DNA of 64,000 nt from Huiozyma naganishii CBS 8797 (lineage: Eukaryota > Ascomycota > Saccharomycetes > Saccharomycetales > Saccharomycetaceae). Within the stretch, counting starts at the first letter, position 1. The number at the start of each line of letters is the position of its first letter. Both the position numbers and the translations under genes were made by a program. A model generated the notes under the pieces. It worked only from the letters and a program-made list of their open reading frames with translations. It did not search any database and was not told the origin of the DNA. The stretch spans positions 310,001 through 374,000 of the forward strand of contig NC_035928.1 of assembly GCF_000348985.1 (NCBI RefSeq). The letters are read 5' to 3'. Of this stretch, positions 56,919 through 64,000 are shown one piece after another.

Positions 56919-59592
56919 TTACTCGGTTTTTTGGTACATGAGGATGTATGCTGTCCGGGAACCGATCCCATTTTCGTCGTCCGCTAACACATCGGCAGAG
57001 TCCAGCTTCGTAATGGCCACATCGTCGATTCTGTACCATGTGTTCCCCTCCTTGTGGAAAACGTCCGCGGTGTAATGCCCGCCGTTCGAGCTCACACCGT
57101 GGTGGTATATCACACCGGTCAATTCGTAGCGTCTCTCCGGATTCTTTCCCCTTGCCCAAGTGCTGCGACACAGACTCCACAGGGATTGTCAACTGGTGTT
57201 GGTAGTCTATCCTCTTTCTGATCTTCTCAATGCGGCCATTGTACGAGTTGTAGTTCGCCATCGTCTTGTCTTGTTCAGTGTTGTTCACAAACGAAAACCT
57301 CTTCAGCTGGATTAACAGCACCTGAGGTAATTTATCAATGAAAGTTTGTTTCTTAGCTTGGACGTCTTGACCGTTCGAACCTTTGAAGGGCAAAAACTCA
57401 AACTCGCTGAATTTCTTGAACGCACTCTCCAAATCGTTGACCTCCTCATCGGAAATGTCCAACTGGATCGTTTGGAAGGGATCTAAAGTAATCGACTGTG
57501 ATTCCTTGTTGTTCGGTATGTCTAACACGGACCTAAACTGCCCTCCAAACAAACTGGAAATCGGCGATGGAACCACTTCAACAGTTCTCTTCGCAGCCAT
57601 CTTGGTTTTCTTACCTTTCTTACTCGTAGAACTAACCTCATGCCATCCATCGCCGTCGTTCTCGTCGTTCTCGTCATCGTTGATCGTGCCGTACCTTTCA
57701 ATCAAACTCTTCAAAGAAAAGGATATGTTCTTCATAAAATCCGCATTCTTATAACGAGCCAAGTTCCGAATGAAAAAAATCTTCAAGTTCTCATCGTTGA
57801 TACTCTGTAGGATGTTCTGAATCTCATTTTCAGATAGACACTCAATCGCGGCCAGTAACTCTTCCTCCAGTTGATCCAACAGATGAGTCAAAAACTCTTC
57901 AGCATCCTCCTGGTGGCCCCATTGCAGATCTTTAAACTTGGGGATCTTAGACAAAATCATGTAAAAGCTGTCCGGTTTGATCGCATCGGACACAGCAGCG
58001 TATGGAATCTTCCCGCCCGTGGGGACAGCCGGTTTGGTCTTTGCCTCTATTTCTCTTTTCTCCTCCTCAAAGTTCTCACGGTCAAATTCACTGTATAAGG
58101 TGGTGAGAGCATCGGTAAGTTTGCATGACATGGCACCCGTCTTAGAGTTAGGATTCCTGGTGCTTAATACATTCAAAATGTCAACGAACGGCTTACAGTG
58201 CAGCAACACTTGAAGAACAGAACTCATGAAGCAAATATTGGCTGTGTTGACAATACCCCTAGGTATGATACTCTTCACAGGTAGATTGGTACGCATGTCG
58301 ATGCTCTTACTCAAAAAGTAATTTACGTAGTCCGGGTCAAAACACATTCTCAATGCAAGAGCCCCTAACGGTTCAGACCCTTTCGTGGAGGGAGGCACAT
58401 ATTTCTTGTCCTTCTTTTGTGGTAAATGGACAGCCGGTGGAGTTTGAGATGAGGTACGAGAATGTAGTGATTTGTGGCTACTCAATGTGACTGGTTTACC
58501 CTTTGGTACAGATGACGATGCTACAGCAGACCACGACCGAGCAGGGGTCTTATTCATAGTGGACACGGAAGCAGAGCTTGTGCCTGACAAAGGTGCATCC
58601 GCGCTGGCAGGTGTTTCTGTTGGGGTGACTGAAACTGGACTTTCAGGTGTAGAATTTACCGATGACGCCTTTGCCTTCTTTTTCTCGTCATCTTTCTTCA
58701 ATGTTGATACCTTGGGAGGTTGTGTCTGTCCATCCTCAACGGCCTTCAAGTGTTTAGGTGTTTCCTCCTTAGGCGACTTCTTCACAGTAGGAAGAGATTG
58801 CACGTCATCTACAGTTACGTCTGCTGTTTTCTTTGTTTTATCGGATGTAGTGATCTTGGGTGTGGGCTTCTCGACTTCCGCTGGTTTTGGCTCTGTAGTG
58901 CCTTCAGTCTTGGAAGTCTTCACGCTTTTCTCGATACTTACGTCATTTGATGCCTGTTTATTTTCCTCTGTCTTAGTCGATGGGACGGTGATATATTGTA
59001 CAGTTTTGGCCTTTTCCAGTCTTATGTTATGTGTTTTCGCTCTTGCCTCAGCGAATTCTTTTGCATCAGTGTTGATAAACAGCGGGAAGCATTTGTTGAT
59101 ATCCGTTGACATCTTTGCCTTGGTTTTGGAGACATCAAATTTGTAAGGGTCGTACGAGACAGTAGGGGTGCTAGTTTTATTACTATTAGAACCAGACACG
59201 TTTTGGCCTGCATTCATGGCTAAATGGTTGGAATAGTAGTTTTGGTTTGGGTAGTATGGCTGTGACTTGGCAGGATTCATGGCTGTGCTTCCAGTACCTC
59301 CTAAGTAGTTCCCAGTATTATTGTTGCTGTTCCATTTCTTCTTCATTCCACCGTTCGCATGATTCTGGTGGGGTATGCCTGCATTGCCTTGATAGGGGAT
59401 GGACTGGTTCGAGTTCATCATCTTGTAATGGTAGTTTGGAGTTTGTGTGGCATATATATAAGGAGACTGCGGGTACCCGTACATAGGGATCGGATTCTGA
59501 TAAATTGGCATTCTCATATTGCCCTGTGGAGGTGGTTGAGTTGATGAAGTAGCTGGGTACATCGAGTACGATTCTTCCATATTGTCGTTCAT
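56919..59592 (-). CDS. UBP3: UBP3, ubiquitin C-terminal hydrolase with a frameshift near the 3' end
   Basis: The frame opens at MNDNMEESYSMYP (ATG 59590-59592) with an Asn/Gln/Tyr-rich N-terminus like yeast Ubp3 (912). The Ser/Thr/Lys-rich middle is followed by the USP domain, with Cys box RGIVNTANICFMSSVLQVLL. The frame is intact to KGKESGETLR near residue 820, then runs in the wrong frame to a stop at 56899. The correct C-terminus lies in another minus-strand frame: YELTGVIYHHGVSSNGGHYTA, with the catalytic His, to LMYQKTE and the stop at 56919. A one-base shift in the CCCC run at 57148-57151 (GGGG on the coding strand) restores the family sequence, giving about 890 residues. Ubp3 with Bre5 removes ubiquitin from Sec23 and acts in ribophagy. 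Either a sequencing error or a real break is possible. Confidence 0.88.
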
Positions 59593-59891
59593 GGTCTGGA
59601 AAGATAGTGAGTTCTAACGGGTACAGCGGGTATGATACGTCGAAAAAAAAGATAGGAAGTATATAACTTCAAATATATCCTCTCTACTGCTGGTATAAGC
59701 TAATTGGTAATGAAGACGTTATGGTATTCAGGATGAAATGGTTAGAGATATCAACAGAGTGACGCTGCTGAAGGTGTCTTTGCCGATTCCGAAAAATTCT
59801 TATTTCTCAATATACATATATGTATATCATTATATACGAAAATATGTCCAAGCATATAGCAGCCGTCACCTTCACCAGACAGAGGTTCCCT
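59593..59891. other. Intergenic, UBP3 promoter
   Basis: The 299-bp gap separates the UBP3 start from the aminotransferase stop. ATATACATATATGTATATCATTATATA occurs near 59811-59837 (quoted in part: TATACATATATGTATA). No gene is seen. Confidence 0.45.
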
Positions 59892-61250
59892 TTAAAAGGT
59901 CAGTACATGTAACTGCGCGAAGTCTTTACACACTTCGCCCCAGAGCTGGATCCCGTCGACAATTTGACTTACTTCTAAGAAACTTATGGATAATCTCACC
60001 GATGACTGTCCCCAATTCTTTTCATCGCCAATTACCTCGAAATTGGACCCATTAGCCATTACCACCTGATGCTTTTTGTTGAGTATATTGCCGATCTCAG
60101 CGGCATCGTAACCTTCTGGTAACGTAACCCATACAAAATACCCGCCTTTAATCATTTCACACTTGGTAGCACGAGGCAGGAATTTCTTTATTGAGTCGTA
60201 TAATATCGTGGCCCGCACTTTATACACGGATCTCAACGTGTAGAGTATCTCGGATATCGTCCCCTCTTTCAACAGAGTCCCCACAATCATGGAATTTAGC
60301 TGGGACGGGGTCCCACCTGATGTGTTAGCACCACCTTCAGAAAGTTGGTGTGCTAACTTAGAGTTGATCGTTTCGTGATAACCAAACCTTAATCCAGGAG
60401 CGATGATTTTGGAAAATGTGGCATTGGAAATACTATTCCCAAAGCTTTCAGAATCAGTATTGGTCGACCTATCTAGATGCACAATCCTCATTGGTGGGGT
60501 CGGGATGGTGTCTAGAGGCTGTTCGTAGTTCAATAAATCGTAAACGTCATCTGCAATTATCAGCATATCGTATTTCCTGGCCAAGTCTAACAGCTTTTTC
60601 TTAGTCTCTAGCGAAAAGGACATACCGCTAGGGTTTGCATACGTTGGAACACAATATAACACGTACCTGTACACTTTTTTGTTTGGATTTTTGGTAGGAT
60701 TGGTCACGCAAGAGGTATCATTACCAACATCACCATCGTTTCTTCTAGCCTCGGATTCAAAATGAGCCAGCCTTTCTTCCAAGAAATCAAAATCAATACT
60801 ATCCTCGCCTTCCTCACTAACCGCTGTTAGTTTCCCTCCAAACCCAGCATCAATAAAACAGTCGTTGATAAGGAAATAAGTTGGAGATATGATGAACGCT
60901 TGCCGGGTGTACCCTGTATGGGGCAAAGTTGTCTGTAGCAATATACTCAACACACCATATGAGGCACCCGAATTCAAATTCAGGTACTCAGGTTTCGAGC
61001 GATAGGGGGAACCATTAGGGAATTTGAACGCCTTTCCGTTATTGAACTGGCATATGGTGTCTCTCACCCAAAACGCACCTTCATCGGATCCGTAAGTCAA
61101 CGGATGTCTATTTATCGTCTCAGAATCGTAGTCTCTCTCAGTTGGTGTTAGTAATTCAGTGGTGGCCTTCACAACAGCTGCATTTGGGAGTAATCTGTAG
61201 GAGGGATGCCCTTTGAAGAAGTTTATAAGTGCGGGAGCATCCATCGACAT
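59892..61250 (-). CDS. YER152C-like PLP-dependent aminotransferase
   Basis: The predicted protein is 452 residues and is a fold-type I (class I/II) aminotransferase of the 2-aminoadipate/kynurenine type. The N-terminal INFFKGHPSYRLLPN region is typical of fungal YER152C. LNLNSGASYGVLSILLQTTL is a PLP-phosphate loop. VPTYANPSGMSF carries the Asn that contacts PLP, and ADDVYDLLNYE the Asp. The Schiff-base Lys is in TFSKIIAPGLRFGY. The S. cerevisiae protein is reported to have 2-aminoadipate transaminase activity, but its physiological substrate is not settled. I chose the ATG at 61248-61250 (MSMDAPALINF); a second ATG is two codons later. UBP3 and PET122 flank it, as in S. cerevisiae. Confidence 0.91.
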   Translation of the reverse strand: MSMDAPALINFFKGHPSYRLLPNAAVVKATTELLTPTERDYDSETINRHPLTYGSDEGAFWVRDTICQFNNGKAFKFPNGSPYRSKPEYLNLNSGASYGVLSILLQTTLPHTGYTRQAFIISPTYFLINDCFIDAGFGGKLTAVSEEGEDSIDFDFLEERLAHFESEARRNDGDVGNDTSCVTNPTKNPNKKVYRYVLYCVPTYANPSGMSFSLETKKKLLDLARKYDMLIIADDVYDLLNYEQPLDTIPTPPMRIVHLDRSTNTDSESFGNSISNATFSKIIAPGLRFGYHETINSKLAHQLSEGGANTSGGTPSQLNSMIVGTLLKEGTISEILYTLRSVYKVRATILYDSIKKFLPRATKCEMIKGGYFVWVTLPEGYDAAEIGNILNKKHQVVMANGSNFEVIGDEKNWGQSSVRLSISFLEVSQIVDGIQLWGEVCKDFAQLHVLTF

Positions 61251-62376
61251 GACTAAAATATAGTTGTAGGACAAGCCAGTTCAAAATAGAGTGTGCCGTT
61301 ACAGTCCTGTATTGTTTATACTAATGCGTGCCAATTGACCTTGCTGCTAGTTTATATATTGAACATCTTGCACAACCTGTATCGTTAAGTTTGTCCTCAG
61401 TATCTTTCAAAAATTGAAAATTGGATCACTTTCGATAACGCTGTCCGAGCAGCTTTTACATCCCAGAAGGGAAACTCAGAGCGAGTGCTCATGATTCTTG
61501 ATGTGATATGAGGTATTCATGGTTTACATGTTGGGCGCAGGGTTGTAGTAGTGCATCGAGTTTGTTTGGTTCATTTTTTGTGTTGACGTCTAAATATTCT
61601 TCGCCGAGGAAAAACAGAAGCAAAGTTAGAGTTCATGAAACTGTATTGAAAAGCACATCAATTTGCTTTCATGGTGTGTGTTTGTTACATTATCGAACCG
61701 TAGCAATTTTTCTCAGTAGCACTGTCTGTCCCCAAAAACTAACGAACAAAGTAGGATATAGATACAACAAGTACATAGATGTTAGCATACAGTTGAGCCA
61801 ATATTCAGTCTTGCCCTTACTTCAAATACATATATTTTGAAGAAAGCTAACAAAAAGCATAATCGCAGTCTTCTTTCTTTCAAGGGCCCTGCTGTGCAAA
61901 GAAGTAGGGGGTTTTGTAGTAAATCCACTTTTCATAATTTTAACTGTTTTCAGTCTTTAGTTTTATTTCTGTCCGAATTAAAACGAAATTTATAGTAAAC
62001 ATGGATTTTGTGAGCTAAATTCAGTTGTAACTGAATAGCGGTTATCAGAACAGTCTGAAATTCTTATTTTCACCGTATATGATTATGCAAATTAAGTAGT
62101 TGTGCTCCTTTTGTGTTTGTGCTCTTTGTGTCCAAGTTTGACATTCAACGACTATCTTCAAAACATCGAAGCAGACCGCACGAGGTTATATTTGTTCCAG
62201 ATAATGTCCCCATTCAAATGTTTCGAGATTCTTGTTACCTGTCAATGTCAGAACATTTTACGGTACTGTTTCTTAAGTGGCAATGGGTAATGAGTCTATT
62301 ACAAAGGGTAGCCTACAATTTACTCTCACAGTTCTATGTAGGTCTGGGAAAAAGGAATTTATATTTACATGCTGTT
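61251..62376. other. Long gene-free region between PET122 and the YER152C-like gene
   Basis: At 1126 bp this is the longest gap in the window. It lies between tandem minus-strand genes. Plus-strand frames of 110 codons (61508-61840) and 62-93 codons (62102-62394) start at ATG in places but have no family features and odd composition. I see no tRNA, snoRNA boxes in correct order, or LTR ends. Confidence 0.5.
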
Positions 62377-63312
62377 TTAATGACTAGTGGATGAATTAAT
62401 TCGTGCGGCCAGTAACGGGAAGGAACCCTGATCTAGTTGCTTCTCGTTAAAAACTTTTTTCACAGGCTGGAATATTCGTGGTGACATTTCGCTTAGAGAG
62501 AAATCCCCGCAAAACCCAAACAGGTCATTCAACCTGTATGCGTCGTTGCTACAAGCCCTCACCAATATCATAACTGAGTCTTCCTTAGGTAAAAATTGAT
62601 GCACAGTAAAAAAACGTTTGAACAAGGACATCTTGAGATCTGCGGAAAAGGAAGTCTCAAGCAACATGAAGTTGAGCAACATGGGCAAACTATATGGATT
62701 TTTGACAGCAACCATCTTTTCTTCAAACAGATATTCCACCATCAAGTCTTTTCCATCCTGTGTTTCATCTCGGTAACTTTCCACTAGATTGGGAAAGTCT
62801 CTCACCCTAAACCTCGTTATAAGGGGCAGACAGTTGTCCATATCTTGCAAAAATACCTTCCACTTTTCTCTAAAATTCGTCTTTGTAGAGGTTGTCCTAG
62901 CAAAACTCTCTGTTTTTATTCTTAATAGTTCATACCTCCACTGGCTATTTTTAGGAGTTTCCTCTCGACCGTAGTGCTTGACGTAATATTTATATATATC
63001 GTTTGGCATGAAGTTTTTTCTGTCGTATATGGCAAGGTTCCCAATACTGCAGAGAAGCTCAGGGTCAACAAGTAAAGTGTTCTTTCGCACTACATACTTG
63101 TACCAGATGTGATTGACGGATTCTGTGTGACCCCATTGACAGCTCTTAGCCAGGTAAACCTTCAAAAAATTATAATCCATGCTTTCAAATGGTATCTCTC
63201 TCACTTCAGCTAAAACCTCATCAAAGTTTCGATTAAGACAATTGGCGTACAGTCTCCTTCTCATATTATCGCTAATGTATCTCCGAAACGTGGAAAGTCC
63301 CAGCGTCCTCAT
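62377..63312 (-). CDS. PET122: PET122, mitochondrial translational activator of COX3
   Basis: The predicted protein is 311 residues (yeast Pet122 is 254). Diagnostic segments are MRRRLYANCLNRNFDEVLAEVR, FLKVYLAKSCQWGHTESVNH, RYELLRIKTESFART and FREKWKVFLQDMDNCLP. Pet122 is an inner-membrane-associated protein that, with Pet54 and Pet494, recognises the COX3 mRNA leader and the small ribosomal subunit to start Cox3 translation. The first ATG (63310-63312) adds 16 residues (MRTLGLSTFRRYISDN) that look like part of a presequence; the second ATG (63262-63264) corresponds to the yeast start. The C-terminal part is longer than in S. cerevisiae. Confidence 0.91.
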   Translation of the reverse strand: MRTLGLSTFRRYISDNMRRRLYANCLNRNFDEVLAEVREIPFESMDYNFLKVYLAKSCQWGHTESVNHIWYKYVVRKNTLLVDPELLCSIGNLAIYDRKNFMPNDIYKYYVKHYGREETPKNSQWRYELLRIKTESFARTTSTKTNFREKWKVFLQDMDNCLPLITRFRVRDFPNLVESYRDETQDGKDLMVEYLFEEKMVAVKNPYSLPMLLNFMLLETSFSADLKMSLFKRFFTVHQFLPKEDSVMILVRACSNDAYRLNDLFGFCGDFSLSEMSPRIFQPVKKVFNEKQLDQGSFPLLAARINSSTSH

Positions 63313-63638
63313 CCTTGAAAACTAATTAACATTCAATTTCTCCTGTTATAAGGGGAAGAAAAATGATAAACACCTGTTTCCCGCAAGACAACACGACACA
63401 GCTCCCAAACAAAACTCTAATCAATCTCACCAACGAGGGGTCCCGGTGGTATCCCCGTAGCGTAACCCAAGTGCTCTACCACGGCTCCCAAGAGAACACA
63501 CTCGAGTTTCGATGAGACGCTTTTCAATATTGAAAACGAAAAGTTGAAGTTCAACGGTAAAATGGCCCGAAATCAAATAAGTTTGACGACTCTCTATCGC
63601 AGCCTCACCTACGACAAAGGCGACCTTTCCGATTGAAG
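63313..63638. promoter_or_regulatory. Divergent PET122/OXA1 promoter
   Basis: The 326-bp region separates two mitochondrial biogenesis genes. GTGGTA (63446 complement region) and TACCAC form an inverted repeat in the GC-rich segment near 63445-63482, around GTAGCGTAACCC. No known factor site is certain. Confidence 0.4.
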
Positions 63639-64000
63639 ATGTTTAGATCTTCTATTTTGAGGGCGACTTCCAGAGTTGTATGTTAATTGTGCCACTACCG
63701 TCCCCCAGTACGTTCATTCAGCAACCTTTTTACTAACATCATTATCATAAAGACAACAAGAAATGCCCTAATATCGACTATTGCTCCGCACCGGGAGCTT
63801 ATTAGAAACGCGACCCGGCTAAATGTGGTTAGTTTTGGCGTTCGTCAGAAGTCTACGGATGCCGCAGAAACGATGTCAAATATCCAGTCTCAGCTGCCCC
63901 CAGTCGACGAGATAGCCAACTCGGCCTCAACTGCTGTAGAACAAGCAGCGCAGAGCGTGGGGGAGCTTTCCAACCATGTCGGATACTTGAACAGTATTGG
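63639..64000 (+). CDS. OXA1: OXA1 N-terminal part, mitochondrial insertase, with predicted intron (runs off the window)
   Basis: Exon 1 is 63639-63677 (MFRSSILRATSRV). Exon 2 is taken from 63753 and runs off the window. The joined N-terminus is a basic, Ser/Arg-rich mitochondrial presequence of about 48 residues, with VVSFGVRQKST aligned to yeast ISFQAKRFNST. The following SNIQSQLPPVDEIANSAS and VGELSNHVGYLNSIG match yeast Oxa1 closely (IQTQLPSIDE; VGELSSHIGYLNSIG). Oxa1 inserts mtDNA-encoded and some imported proteins into the inner membrane. Its five helices lie beyond the window. Unspliced, the frame meets a stop (TAA at 63684). The next ATG, inside ETMSNIQ, would lose the presequence. Yeast OXA1 has no intron. 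See the intron entry for acceptor doubts. Confidence 0.86.
63678..63752 (+). other. Predicted spliceosomal intron in OXA1
   Basis: The donor is a perfect GTATGT at 63678-63683 and the branch a perfect TACTAAC at 63731-63737, with 47 bases between. The 75-base intron ends at AAG (63750-63752), a weak but used acceptor type, 16 bases past the branch A. It keeps the frame and removes the stop. Alternatives: TAG at 63803-63805 shifts the frame; CAG at 63846-63848 also keeps it but drops the conserved VVSFGVRQ part. Confidence 0.65.

Noticed and set aside
63440..63490. tRNA-like 5' half (GTGGTAGAGCAC on the minus strand) upstream of PET122
   Set aside because: It has an A-box-like core, but no acceptor pairing, anticodon arm or GTTCGAATC-type B box follows.

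Overview
This window is nuclear DNA of a budding yeast of the family Saccharomycetaceae. Genes are compact and almost all intronless. The few introns use GTATGT and TACTAA-type signals. tRNA genes end in short T runs, and nearly every protein matches a Saccharomyces cerevisiae gene at its usual length. The fairly high GC of many genes, and a gene order that fits one of the two tracks left by the yeast whole-genome duplication with its own pattern of loss, suggest a Kazachstania-like species. The species name is inference; the family placement is firm.

The layout joins three blocks, each collinear with part of the S. cerevisiae map. Block A (1-9735, chromosome VII-like) holds GCN1 (5' end only), DSD1, MDS3, YIP4 and EMP24. 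A tRNA-His(GUG) gene and 0.6 kb of gene-free DNA mark the first joint. Block B (10718-34126, chromosome II-like) holds ACH1, FUS3, PEP1, POP8 (with an intron), APN2, RFT1, HAP3, PIM1, MCM2, NCL1 and RRN10. Block C (34490-64000, chromosome V-like) holds GDI1, tRNA-Val(AAC), a hairpin-rich LTR-like stretch, RTR1, EMP65, COX15, MAG1, DDI1, UBP5, FTR1, LSM5, SCC4, SPT15, PEA2, PPH3, a SED1/SPI1-like wall protein gene, UBP3, a YER152C-like aminotransferase, PET122 and OXA1 (5' end only). PPH3 is the exception in block C: in S. cerevisiae it lies next to SED1 on the sister region of chromosome IV, so this track kept a gene that baker's yeast kept on the other copy.

The genes are mainly housekeeping: secretory sorting (EMP24, YIP4, PEP1, GDI1, RFT1), mitochondrial biogenesis (PIM1, COX15, PET122, OXA1, HAP3), replication and repair (MCM2, APN2, MAG1, SCC4), transcription (SPT15, RRN10, RTR1) and signalling (GCN1, FUS3, PPH3). 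There is no operon logic; neighbours share divergent promoters (RFT1/HAP3, MAG1/DDI1, SCC4/SPT15, FTR1/LSM5).

Points that deserve a second look: a probable lineage-specific intron in the OXA1 presequence; the POP8 intron, whose first exon is easily missed; a one-base frameshift in UBP3 just before its catalytic histidine box; a very GC-rich intergenic island upstream of the SED1/SPI1-like gene; and a string of perfect short hairpins next to tRNA-Val. I found no CRISPR array, intact transposon, virus-like gene or other clearly new system.
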